This document shows positions 54,301 through 63,505 of a stretch of 64,000 nucleotides of DNA, piece by piece. Under the pieces are notes generated by a model. That model had not been told where the DNA came from. It did not search any database and worked only from the letters and a program-made list of their open reading frames with translations. Within the stretch, counting starts at the first letter, position 1. Each line of letters starts with the position of its first letter. The DNA lies in the NCBI GenBank assembly GCA_018340805.1, contig JACMZG010000008.1, forward strand, positions 72,924,549 to 72,988,548, read 5' to 3'. This DNA is from Microvelia longipes (taxonomy: Eukaryota; Arthropoda; Insecta; Hemiptera; Veliidae). The position numbers and the translations under genes are program-made.

Positions 54301-57300
54301 ATAATGCTCTTCCAGAGAATATAAAATTGTTAGAAACAAAGAAGTTTAAAGCATGCATTTGCAAAGTATTAAAAGAAAATTGTTTCTACTCAGTAGATGA
54401 GTTTTTAAATTTTAAATTATTTTTCTTTTGATTTTGACTATTGTCATACTCTGTTATGGGTCCTCGACAATGAAAATTTTATCTAATCTAATCTAATCTA
54501 TGGGATTAAGAGTACCATTAAGGATTTAGAGTATCAACCCTTTAAACACATTCCATATTGTTCTATACACAAATTTAAAATTAAAATTCAACTATTTAAT
54601 GCAAAAAAACCATAGTCTACCCGGTTTGTTTACATCTAGCAATATTACGAACCGTCATTTTAATACACTAATATCATATTTAGTACACATAAATGTGTAG
54701 AGTAAAAAATTCTACTGGCTAGCAGATCTACATCAAAATAGTATTGTTATGAACTTATAAAGTCTAAATAAAACAATAAAAGACCTAGAGTGTTTTTCTT
54801 GACTTCTGACTGGTTTTATTCGATTAGGCATCCATAAAAACATAAAGAAGACCTTTGTCCCCCACAAAAAAATGTAGCACTTAACTTTTTAAATTTAGCT
54901 GATTCATCAAACAAGGTTTGTTGAAATTGAGATACTCTTCTCAATAAGACTAATTATGTACTATCTTAATATAAATATCCATCTTATATCTATTAGTCCC
55001 ACTTTTATTTAAATGTCAATTTATTACCTACTTTACAAGCAATTTTTTTTACACTAAGAAAAAGAAAATCCGTTTACTTACACTGTTCTTGTTCCTCTGA
55101 TATTGTTTTCAACTACAACATTAGGATGATAAATAGAATAATCCATAGCATCAACAAATAATTTTGGCAACTGAAAATAAACAAAAAAATAAAACATAAT
55201 AAATAAGAAAATTGTAGACTTGTATTTATTTGCACATATCACTGCACTCTTTTTTTTAGATAAGAATATAATCGTGAAACTGTACACTACGCAATAGTCA
55301 AAAAGGTTTGACAACTTTAAATCTTCTACAAATAGGATTTAGCAAAGCTTTTAGCATATTCCATATTATAACAGCATAAAACGTCAGTATATCAGCCATA
55401 TGTACAACGAATAAACCGACTTTAATCAACCTAATTATATGTATCTCCTTAACAGTTACTACTAGAGCTTTTTAAATGGTATTTTAAATTATTTTGTTTT
55501 AAAACTATCTTTGGGTGTCAAAAGGTATAAACAAACAAAAAATTGAGACAAAATTTAGTTTTAGGGAAATATTAAGTAGGGATAATAATAAAAGTAGGAA
55601 CAAACTTACAGTCTCAGAGAGTGTTTTATAAACGCGCTCCAGTTGTTCTTGAGATGGTTTGCCATCTAGCTCTTCATTCTCTTTGGAAGCTTGCTGTTCT
55701 AGATTTGTTTTAGCCAGCAGAGAATGATTACTGGACATGGGTACAATCCCGGTGTACCCCCCATGCTCAGGTACATGTTGCGAGAAAGCCGTCAACTGAT
55801 CCGAAAGCATGCGATACATGGAGTCATAATTGCAGCTATCATCATGAACAATCAATGAATTCATCGGAGAAGGGAGCTTCATGACCATGCACACTGTTTT
55901 TTTAACATTCGTCGTATAACTTAATCTTTCAGTAGTCTCTTTTCTATGTTTCTTATTTATACTACTATCAAATGCCATTAAAAATTTACTGGAAGTTGGT
56001 ACTGTAGTGGCAGAAGGGTGTTTATACAATGTTAAGCTTTTTAAATTCGGTTTAAAATTTGATTTAATACAAGAAAGTGTATTGATTGATTTTCCAAAGT
56101 CTTCAGTACAGCCATTCATTATACAGGTTGAATCCTCAAAACATTTCTGAAAATATAAACCATAGATATATTTAAATTATTTCAATTCTAAGGTAAAAGT
56201 AAAAATAAGAGGCCTTCGGCCTCTTTGCCGCTTCAGGGCTTACTGCAACAATATACGCAAATTTTCAAACGTATTAGTAAAAAAAATTATATGTTTACAT
56301 TATGTCAATCCATGATATAGTGTTTTGTTTGACATACATATGCCAATCAATAAAACTAGAACTAATACTGATAATGCAGTCAAAACTTAATAAGTTTGTG
56401 AACCATACATAGTAATATATGTGTAAAAAATTTCAGCCCAATCTAAACACTATATGAGGATTTGTGATTTTTTGAAATGCTTGTGTTGTCATTTTTTTGG
56501 GTTAATGACGTCACATATATTTCATAAACAATAGGGTTTGGGACATAACCAAGGCTGGTTTTGGAACCAAGTTTTTTTTTATATATATATTCTGTATATT
56601 CTGTTTTTAACTTCCTTATAACCCAAGTGAACCTAACCAGGTTATCTTGGGGGATTCATAATGACGTCATGTGACTGGATCAACTAAACAATCACTCTTG
56701 AATAAGGTTACACAGAGCCCTTGAAGACCCAAAAATGAGAACTTAGATCTTACAATATATTGAGATAGGCTATGCCCCCTCTAGGAATATATCTCTATGA
56801 TAGGATATGTGGTGTTGCAATGTGGATATTCTGAGGAATTCAAATTAAACAGAATTGCTCAGAACCATGTTAAAGGTGGGAGTCGGAACACAGTCTCTAC
56901 TGCCAACTTTTTATTTTGAATGAATTTCTGTCACACAAAGTAACCAATGGTAGGTAACATGGCATTGGCATAACCGTCTCTACTATTGTCATTAAAAGTA
57001 GCCCTAACGACTAAAATTTTCTTTTTTTGACATTCCCAGTTGCATGGACAGCCCTAAATACAGAATTGTTTCTTTGAAAAAAATACGTGAGTGAAAACAC
57101 TTGCTAATTTTATTTAAATATAGTTAAAATTAATTTATTATGTAATTTGGCAAACAATGGTGTAACCAGGCCAAAGAAGTCTGTGCTGTAACCTTCAAGA
57201 CGAACTGATAAATACGTAAAATAAATTTAAACAATATATTAAAGAAAACGATGCTACCTTGGTATTATCGGCGTTACAGAAATCATTTTCGGTCGTTTCG

Positions 57301-57365
57301 AAAGAAGATCTGATAACTTGCTGGACAGGCAAGGAAAACGATCGCTGTACGAGATGCCTCGACAT
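48190..57365 (-). CDS. C6orf136: C6orf136-like protein (DUF2358 family), seven exons, complete
   Basis: Minus-strand gene: 57258-57365, 55610-56146, 55082-55170, 51759-51915, 50462-50526, 49680-49749 and 48190-48303 join in phase to about 379 residues. The C-terminal half matches human C6orf136: [20 protein letters not shown] (human LPKLFLQSHDYSLYSLDVEF), [20 protein letters not shown] (human LEVLQLTRHPENWTLQARWR) and [20 protein letters not shown] (human STFYLNSSGLICRHRLDKLM). The N-terminus [20 protein letters not shown] is basic without acids, like a mitochondrial targeting peptide. The molecular role of the family is not well defined. The start is the first ATG in the frame; upstream in-frame codons include only TTG. 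Confidence 0.88.
48690..49270 (+). repeat. Dispersed repeat family R1, copy 6 (well preserved)
   Basis: Runs from GTGTGTGTTTGTG through GAGAGTTGAAACTTAGTAC, ATGACGTCATTAACC, CTCATTATCAACATTAG and GGATCATAAAAGTTAAG to GAGGACGAGCGAAGCAAG. The longest copy, with ends near 48690 and 49270. Antisense in intron 6 of the C6orf136-like gene. Confidence 0.7.
49680..49749 (-). CDS. C6orf136: C6orf136-like exon 6
   Basis: Acceptor TTGCAG, donor [26 protein letters not shown] then IDK, the most recognisable part of the family. Confidence 0.92.
49784..50253. mobile_element. 470-bp fold-back element F3
   Basis: Inverted arms of about 200 bases: ATAGGTAATAAACTATCAGC pairs with GCCGATAGTTTATTACCTAT, and inner parts pair through AATTAATTAACACAGTC and its complement. 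Each arm carries a CTGAAGATG - spacer - TGATGAAATA motif. The centre is an (ATTT)n-rich loop near 50020. Confidence 0.82.
50462..50526 (-). CDS. C6orf136: C6orf136-like exon 5
   Basis: Acceptor TTTCAG, donor GTAAGT. Short exon encoding [20 protein letters not shown] and E; phase joins on both sides. Confidence 0.88.
50795..50850 (+). repeat. SINE tail fragment
   Basis: CCTGATGAGCCGCAAGGCTC then TAAACGGGCATTATTATT, matching the 3' region of the SINE at 11620-11853 and ending in (ATT)n. Confidence 0.6.
50960..51420 (-). repeat. Dispersed repeat family R1, copy 7 (inverted)
   Basis: On the minus strand: TTATATCATTGTCAGCATTAA, ATGACGTCATTAACC and GTGTGTGTGTTTGTCTG in R1 order and spacing. In intron 4 of the C6orf136-like gene. 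Confidence 0.65.
51759..51915 (-). CDS. C6orf136: C6orf136-like exon 4
   Basis: Acceptor TTACAG, donor [26 protein letters not shown] then [16 protein letters not shown], the central beta-strands of the domain. Confidence 0.93.
52004..52044. repeat. Perfect 19-bp inverted repeat
   Basis: AAACATTAAATTCAATAGA, a 3-base spacer, then the exact complement. In intron 3 of the C6orf136-like gene, about 90 bases from exon 4. Confidence 0.85.
52130..52345. repeat. Imperfect ~45-bp tandem repeat, about five units
   Basis: Units share GGAATTATGCATCTACCTA and AAATAAATGACCTA with several substitutions. Confidence 0.75.
52865..53787 (+). pseudogene. LINE reverse transcriptase fragment
   Basis: RT blocks: [63 protein letters not shown] and [11 protein letters not shown]. 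The catalytic box reads FVDD. The first part lies in a different frame from that used after 53140. Confidence 0.88.
53788..54431 (+). pseudogene. LINE C-terminal segment (two frames)
   Basis: [39 protein letters not shown] and [10 protein letters not shown] are typical post-RT blocks. After about 54190 another frame gives [19 protein letters not shown], the terminal block of this LINE type. Confidence 0.85.
55082..55170 (-). CDS. C6orf136: C6orf136-like exon 3
   Basis: Acceptor TTTTCAG, donor [26 protein letters not shown] then [10 protein letters not shown] begins the conserved domain. The following 3.2-kb intron contains a LINE fragment in antisense to the gene. Confidence 0.92.
55610..56146 (-). 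CDS. C6orf136: C6orf136-like exon 2
   Basis: 179 codons between acceptor TTTTCAG and donor GTAAGT. Mostly low-conservation linker, ending in the conserved [13 protein letters not shown] that leads into the DUF2358 domain. Confidence 0.88.
56300..56585 (-). repeat. Dispersed repeat family R1, copy 8 (inverted)
   Basis: On the minus strand: TTATGTCCCAAACCCTATTG, GTGACGTCATTAACCC, then ATTATCAGTATTAGTTC. Closest to copy 1, which has the same TTGTCCCAACCCCTATTG block. Confidence 0.65.
56590..57060 (+). repeat. Repeat family R2, copy 3, with additional 3' part
   Basis: TATTGAGATAGGCTATGCCC matches the R2 ends at 25.6 and 26.4 kb. The following part (GAATTTCTGTCACACAAAG, GTAGGTAACATGGCATT) matches 62520-62640. 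Lies in intron 1 of the C6orf136-like gene. Confidence 0.6.
57258..57365 (-). CDS. C6orf136: C6orf136-like exon 1
   Basis: 36 codons from ATG at 57365 to donor GTAGCA. Probable targeting sequence. The gene's 5' flank (57370-57650) shows no clear TATA motif. Confidence 0.78.
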
Positions 57366-57732
57366 GCTTAATAATAAAACAATAATAACTTTTAACAATA
57401 TATAAATAACTCAGAAAACTACTAACATATTTTTCTTAACGTATTGAACGCACTTTAAACAAAAGTCTCTAATTTAACTAAGAATAACCGACAAAATTCA
57501 TGAAAAATTGTGAAACCCGAAACTAAAACCTGTCAGAAACCTTCTTGTTTTGAAATTTGTGTTCGGAAATTGAACTTCTTTTCAAGCGCTGTAGAACGAT
57601 TTTGTTTTTTCATGATCAGATTACCAACGCTCCATCATACTATAAGTATCATGGTATAAGTTTCTTTGTAAGTATAAACCAGAGGCAACAATATTGACCA
57701 GACAGCAAGATAACCCATTTTTTAGGAGTTTT

Positions 57733-58063
57733 ATAGTAAAGCACTCGGTTATAATCAGTTGACAGCATGGGACAGGCCAGTAGCCAGGGGGGCATCGCAC
57801 CCCTCTATAAAAATGTTTGCCCCCTCTGACAAAGTAGATTTTAGTGGAATTCCCTTAGATATGTGTGAATTTTTCCCCCTTCGGGAATTGGTCCCCCCCC
57901 CCTTCCCTACAAGTTTTGGCTGGCTATGGGCCTGACGTGGGGAAATAGTGTATGGCGTGTTATAAAATTGTGGGTGTGGTTTAACATCCAGGACTCACCT
58001 CATTGGCTCTCTCATATTATTTTCCCACACTGTCTACTAATTATAACCGTGTGTTACACTATA
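57733..58063. mobile_element. MITE family M1, copy 4 (split by a hAT-like MITE)
   Basis: Left end TAGTAAAGCACTCGGTTATA, right end the complement TATAACCGTGTGTTACACTA. The interior includes TTGTGGGTGTGGTTTAACAT. Sits about 370 bases upstream of the C6orf136-like start codon. Confidence 0.78.
57773..57934. mobile_element. 162-bp hAT-like MITE nested in M1
   Basis: Termini CAGGCCAGTAGCCAGG and the complement of CAGGCCCATAGCCAGCC are hAT-style (CAGGxx). The flanking 8-mers are only partly alike, so the target duplication is decayed. Confidence 0.65.
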
Positions 58064-58069
58064 GTCCTG

Positions 58070-59650
58070 CTTAATATTGTAAATGCTTTAAAAGCATTTA
58101 TATAAGATTTTTTTTATGAAATATAGCACCGGTAGAGTATAGATGAGGTAGAAATGAAAAAAGTGTCCCTCACAAGAAAAGCAGTCACTCAGTTGCTCTA
58201 TCAGCAAAGAGGCAGCATTACTTTCTGGAAAAACTTAAGATACTTAGGAGTCAGAAAAATGTTGGGGTTCTTAACTTAAATATTTGAAAAGATCCCTCCA
58301 TTTGAGATGGATAGCGATGTTTATTTTTTTGCATTTATTATTAGAACACTATGCCCAAAGATAATCCAGTATACCACACAACATATTGGTATACTATATA
58401 ATATTTGACTCTTTCACTGTGAACAAAACCTAACTTAATAATTTTAAATTGGACCACATATTTTGATTTTTAAATTTTACTTTAACTTTTTATTTTATTG
58501 ACTACTATCTTTTAATATAGTATGTAACCTGAATTTTTTTTAATTTTGTTTTGTATTTTTAATTATTTTTATTTTCTCTTTCTTCATTTTACCTCCCAAT
58601 ATATTTAAACATTGTATCCCCCACACACAGCTATGGCTTGTGGGATTGCTTAAAATTAGTTTTTTTAATATGTAGATCCAGGTTAGATTTTTGTTATTAA
58701 ATAATAATAATTGTATTTAAAAATTGTATAATTGTATCTATTAGTAATAAAGGAAGTTTTTGAATTCGATTCTATGACACTCTTTGAGTTTGCCCTGTAG
58801 GAAGAGGCAAAATTGTAAAAGGACACCAGAAAATAGTTGAAAATAAATTTTATTATGAGTGATTTGTGTTCTTTAGTAAAATAAATTATTTTTAAACGGA
58901 AAATTATCTTTAACACTAATAATTTGCCTGCTATGATAAGGGAAAGTATTCAAAAAATGAAAAGTTAAAAAATAATATCAATTGCTGGTGTTTTGTGTTC
59001 TTCAGGTAAAATAAATGATGTTTTATATTTATCTCCATTACAAATAATTTGCCTTCATTTGAGATGTGACTCCGTCATGCGTTAATGGGGTGCTACACCC
59101 TAATGGTCAATGTAACAAAATAAACTTCACTATACTAAATTGTAGATCCTCCAAATATCTAAAATTTATTTTACACCAGTTCAAAACTTAAGAGAGGAGG
59201 GACTATTGGACGATTTATTATTAATATACTTTTATATTTTGAACCAATAAAATAATGACCATCAAATTTATTAACATCTTCAAAAAATTAGTACTTTATA
59301 GTTGTTCTAATAGTTAGTTTATACTTCATTATTGTATACAATTTAACTATAATTATTTTGTCATACTTACTTCAACTTTATTAACCTTAATGAAGGATAT
59401 ATTTACAGCAAAGAAACAATCAGCTACTATCGATAATGCAGTTACATATGGAAATTCAACAGCAAGATGACTCTTCAACTCCTTTGACCTTTCTCATAAT
59501 AAAAGTATAACCCCTCCCACAATTTTAATATTAATTATATGTATTATAATATTTTGTATTTTTTTAACTGAAATTTAAAACCCAGCAATATTAGCTATTA
59601 TATTTCATTAGGAAATAAAAACCAAACAAAGGCAACACTTGAATTTTTTC
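58070..59650. other. Intergenic AT-rich sequence, nothing recognised
   Basis: Spacer between the start of the C6orf136-like gene and the 3' end of the prag01-like gene, both on the minus strand. No exon or element ends were found. Confidence 0.5.
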
Positions 59651-59660
59651 TTAATATGGT

Positions 59661-59666
59661 TTTATT
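59661..59666 (-). promoter_or_regulatory. Candidate poly(A) signal, prag01-like gene
   Basis: AATAAA on the minus strand, about 170 bases after the stop. Confidence 0.5.
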
Positions 59667-59836
59667 TCAGTTGAAGAGTATAACAAAAGAAAAAAATATA
59701 TAAATAAATCATACACAACAAAAAAAAAGACATTGCTTTTACGGCATTGTGAACAATACATAAGAAATTTACAATTTAAGATTATCTAAATGATTCTGCA
59801 ATGGTATTTGACTAATAGAATAGAGACTGAATCTGT

Positions 59837-59902
59837 TTATTCCCTGGGTGCAGGGTTCTTAGGTGGTGCCCAGTTCAAATATACTAATCCTGATGTTTTA
59901 GC
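59837..59902 (-). CDS. prag01: prag01-like exon 3
   Basis: Acceptor TTTTCAG, then AKTSGLVYLNWAPPKNPAPR, E and TAA. Confidence 0.92.
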   Translation of the reverse strand, partial: AKTSGLVYLNWAPPKNPAPRE

Positions 59903-60257
59903 CTGAAAATAAATAAATACATAAGGAATTTATGCAACTGGTAATGAAATCAATACTCAACTTGTGGTGGTTTTAGACTGATAGTGATAGTAATTAGAGA
60001 GAGGTGATAGGTCACCCAGCAAGTAGGCCACGTTGTTGGGCCCTTTTTGTGTTAGCAAAAAGGGCCCTTCTATCTAAGGGAGTTATCCCTTAGATAGAAG
60101 ATAGTGTTCCACTTTATGAGTCCAAGGTGGACTTACTTTGCAAAAATGCAAGCATTTTTGCATCTAATTCACAGAAGAGCTGTGACTTTACTATACGTTT
60201 TTATAGCTTTCACTAAAAACAAAATATGCCTCACTGCCAGACCAGGCTTTACTGCTC

Positions 60258-60334
<77 letters not shown>

Positions 60335-63300
60335 TATATATAATCACAACTCTTCTGTGTTGTGATTACTTACATTAGGTTAAATTAGATTTTATCTAAT
60401 GCAATTTGAACACAAAGTAAACATAATTTAAATTGAATGACTCAAAAACATATAAGGTTGGTTTGTTAGCAATTTGTTAAACTTACAACAATAAAGGTGA
60501 AGATAGTCATGGCAAGTCCAGCAGCAAGATGCATGTTGTATTTGCTGTTATTTGCTTTGTACTGGGTTTCCCATGAGCCAGTGGGTACAGGCAAGTCATC
60601 CATGGTAGTAACTGGGCCATGTGATTCATACGAAGCGTGTCTTGCATTCTGAACCGCTAATAAACCTAAACATGCAATATAGTTTGATATGATAAATTCT
60701 ATTTAAAATGTCCAGTAATCAAAAGTTAAAAAAATACTGGCCTTCATCCCATAGCCACTTCACCGCCACATTGTTGTTGTTCAGTATTATTTGTTGTTAC
60801 ATTTTTTTTATTGTATGTTGTTAGATAGCATTTTGCGATGTATCATGTGAAATTTCATTTGCAGGGGGCAAATGAAATTTCACATGATAAGGCACAGGGT
60901 GTAAAGGCAGGGGGCCTATACACCCTCTATCTACTACACATATCTTGTTTACTTACATTATACAGGAGTCTTACAAATTTACGAAAACTTACCAAAAACC
61001 ACATGTATGGTAAAAATCTCCCTGCCAAGTCATGAGCAATTTGGTTGGAGACAGTTGCGTTTCAAAGTGATGTTGCTAGCTTGGCAATACTGTAGGACCT
61101 TATTTGAATTGAGGGACAATCATCAGCTTCTTCTCCTTGGCGGCATACCAGAAAAGTGAATCAACTTTAGAGGTAGAGTTGTCAAAGGTATATAGGGTGT
61201 AGTTCTTGATTATATCATACCCTTATTGTTTTATTCATTCATTTCTTTTGTATACTCCTGGATCTATGGAGGAAAGTAAAACTGTTGTAATTATTACAAC
61301 TGCTAAAATCTGTTATGATTGATCTCCACGAACACCTAAATTGTTTGATATCTCAAAATATAGCAAAAGAAGCTATACAACTCGTTCACACTGCTCGGCC
61401 CTCTAGATGATTGACTCTCAATTTATGCCCTTCAGTATTGCTAACCAAGCAACTTCACTTTAAAATGCCAATGACCGTCTCGATCCAAAACGTACTCCAA
61501 CATGACTTGCAGCAGGACTCAAAAGTTGATTTCCCAACTTTTTCTTTAACAAAGACTAGGCAGGGAGATAATTTTTTTGAGGACAAGAAACAACCTCATA
61601 AGCACCATTTTCATAAATTAAATTCATAAATTTTCATAAATTAAATTCGCTAAAATAGATTGAATGAAATCATGCTAATAAGTGTATGTAAGCCTCACTT
61701 ACATACACTCATTTATGTACGGGGTACGTAGATAAATAATGTAAACATATCATGTTTTTTTACTAATACATTAGAAAATTTACTTATATTGTGACAGTGT
61801 GCCACTTACATAAACCAGCAATATGATGAACTAATAAAGCACAACAACCATGCAACCATGTGGCTGCAAAGTGGCCACAGGAAGGTAGGAGGATACTTTG
61901 TTGAGCCACAGGGTGATACTTTTGAGTAGGTCAGTTAGAGATATAGAGGAAAAGAATAGACAAGTGGATTAACTCCTCCCAAAAACTTATGCTTTTTTTA
62001 ACAAATTTAATTAAACTGGAGAAACACAAAGTTTAACCATATTAAGACAGTCCAAGATTTTAGATCAACTATTAGAAAGCCAGTCCGATCACAAATATTT
62101 TGAAAAGACAAATAATTAAATTAAAGCTAGAGTAAAGATCAGGTCCAGTTTATGAATGGATAAAATAAGAAGGCAGTATAATAACATTTGACCTAGTAAT
62201 GCAAGCATTTTTACCAGTAGGAGGAGGGGAGGGAATATCACAGAGGGTAAGGGATGGTCCTTAAACAGGAGCCACTAGTTGCATGAACTACCAAAATTAG
62301 TCTTTTAGTTTACATTTAAGTGGAATAGAATAATAAGTGAACCGCCTCCCCTAAAAAACTAATGTGAGATCTGAAAAATCAACAATAGCTGCCACTCTGC
62401 AACTGACAGAAGGTGAAAAGTCATAATATTTTGTAAACCCTCCATATTGTTTTATTTGCATCCAAACATTTAAATATTGTAATTTAATTTATTGTATGTT
62501 TTGGTTATTATTTTGTACCAATTTCTGTCACGCTACGTAACCTTCATCAATGATAGGCAACATGACATTAGGCATTTCCTCCTCTACAATTACAATAGTC
62601 GCTAAAAGAAGCCCTGGCGGCCAAAATTATCTTCTTTCGACATTTAGTACGTTCACACACACTTTACGATCTCTCAATATGGTAATTTAAGCTGTATGAA
62701 CCATGCGGAGGGGATCCAATCGCATACGCTAGAACTAGGCAGATGGAATCTAATGGATCCCCCGATACGCTGTCTTTTTGTGTGTGTACCTTTAGAGACG
62801 ATCGTATTTAACGGATAACCTTATCGTCGAACTTTTATTTCACTTCTATATAACCGTTTTTGATCAAATAACTTTTGGAATATTATTTTTTTAGTGTAAC
62901 TTTATTATTACGCAAAGAAATCACAATTTAATTAAATATATTTTTTGTTTTAAACTTCCTTATAACCAAAAGTGAAGGTTCACTAAACAAGACGCCATGT
63001 TTTGGCGGGATCAGTTATCATTTGATCGACTAAACAAATACGCTGCAAGAACCGTGAAGTTAGTTTACCGTTTTGTATACGTATTCTATACGATCCGCGG
63101 ATCTAGAGTGTGTGTGAACGTACTAATTTATAGACATATCCAATACGTGAGTAAAGTCACTAGTAAATTCTAGTTTACTATAGTGGTCATAAACATGTGA
63201 ACAAAATATTTATATAATATGATTCCAGGTGAAATGCTTTTCTCGTGACAATTGAGGAGGAACGATCAACTAAAAAAACTGGCCCGATTGCGACCGCTTA

Positions 63301-63505
63301 TTTCAGCTGAGTTAGAACACTGTGTTCCCCGCCCCAACCCAAACAAGAATAAAATTTTACACCACTTTAAATTGACTTATCAAAACGGATGATGCTTAAC
63401 TTTAATCGACCTTATACCACTCAAAATGCTAATTAACAAATTACCTTTATTAGACTGAGCAGTCACGCTCCTTACAATAGGTGCAACAACATTTCTCAAA
63501 ACCAT
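59837..63505 (-). CDS. prag01: prag01-like mitochondrial protein (Deltameth_res domain), three exons, complete
   Basis: Exons 63445-63505, 60487-60665 and 59837-59902 join in phase to 101 residues. MVLRNVVAPIVRSVTAQSNK is a basic, acid-free presequence. The core contains DDLPVPTGSWETQYKANNSK then YNMHLAAGLAMTIFTFIV, a short hydrophobic segment that probably spans the membrane, and ends LVYLNWAPPKNPAPRE. The LPVPxGSW and KYNMHLAAG pattern is that of insect deltamethrin-resistance protein prag01, a small mitochondrial inner-membrane protein thought to be related to cytochrome c oxidase subunit 7B. Family placement is confident; the biochemical role is inferred. Confidence 0.88.
60038..60162. 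repeat. Three consecutive perfect hairpins
   Basis: 60038-60067 pairs GGGCCCTTTTTG with its complement (6-base loop). 60069-60098 pairs TCTATCTAAGGG with its complement. 60139-60162 pairs TGCAAAAATGC with its complement across two bases. All lie in intron 2 of the prag01-like gene, next to a long (TA)n tract. Confidence 0.85.
60262..60343. repeat. (TA)n microsatellite, about 80 bp
   Basis: Uninterrupted TA dinucleotides except for one G near the right end. The open frame through it is meaningless. Confidence 0.95.
60487..60665 (-). CDS. prag01: prag01-like exon 2
   Basis: Acceptor TTTAG, donor GTAAGT. Encodes most of the conserved domain and the hydrophobic segment. Confidence 0.92.
60841..60889. 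repeat. Perfect 22-bp inverted repeat, 5-base loop
   Basis: TATCATGTGAAATTTCATTT followed by GC, loop AGGGG, then the exact complement. In intron 1 of the prag01-like gene. Confidence 0.9.
60900..61660. other. Unclassified less AT-rich intron block
   Basis: GC content is above its neighbours and partial frames read like decayed coding sequence (for example around 61411-61629), but no motif is recognised. Possibly an old transposon. Confidence 0.35.
61681..61709. repeat. Perfect 12-bp hairpin
   Basis: AGTGTATGTAAG, loop CCTCA, CTTACATACACT. Confidence 0.85.
62440..62643 (+). repeat. Repeat family R2, copy 4 (3' part), interrupted by M3
   Basis: ATTTCTGTCACGCTACGTAAC, GATAGGCAACATGACATT and AATAGTCGCTAAAAGAAGCC match 56920-57030. 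The R2 sequence resumes after the MITE (CCAATACGTGAGTAAAG at 63138 versus AAATACGTGAGTGAAAA at 57081). Confidence 0.6.
62644..63126. mobile_element. MITE family M3, copy 2
   Basis: Terminal inverted repeats TTAGTACGTTCACACACACT at both ends. The interior in reverse orientation matches 25757-26090, with an extra central segment that resembles the start of R2 copy 3 (AACTTCCTTATAACC). Inserted in an R2 repeat in intron 1 of the prag01-like gene. Confidence 0.75.
63290..63385. repeat. Single end of MITE family M2
   Basis: GAGTTAGAACACTGTGTTCC, CCGCCCCAACCCAAAC and TTTTACACCACTTTA correspond to the right TIR of the nested MITE at 12793-13464. No matching left end. Confidence 0.6.
63445..63505 (-). 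CDS. prag01: prag01-like exon 1
   Basis: ATG at 63505, 20 codons plus one base, donor GTAATT. It encodes the targeting presequence. Confidence 0.85.

Larger units (their letters stand above)
52865..54505 (+). mobile_element. 5'-truncated non-LTR retrotransposon with (ATCTA)n tail
   Basis: Starts within the pre-RT region ([19 protein letters not shown]) and continues through RT and the C-terminal region to a 3' end made of TCTAATCTAATCTAATCTAT (54480-54502). No endonuclease and no RNase H are present. The simple-repeat tail instead of poly(A) suggests a CR1/L2/Daphne-like group, but the clade is uncertain. Frameshifts near 53140 and 53790 and a break near 54190 inactivate it. Antisense in intron 3 of the C6orf136-like gene. 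Confidence 0.88.

Noticed and set aside
60104..60343. A 79-codon frame ending in Ile-Tyr repeats
   Set aside because: The repeat is the translation of the (TA)n microsatellite.
61411..61629. A 72-codon frame possibly from a decayed transposase
   Set aside because: No DDE, zinc-finger or other signature could be identified, so no protein call is made.
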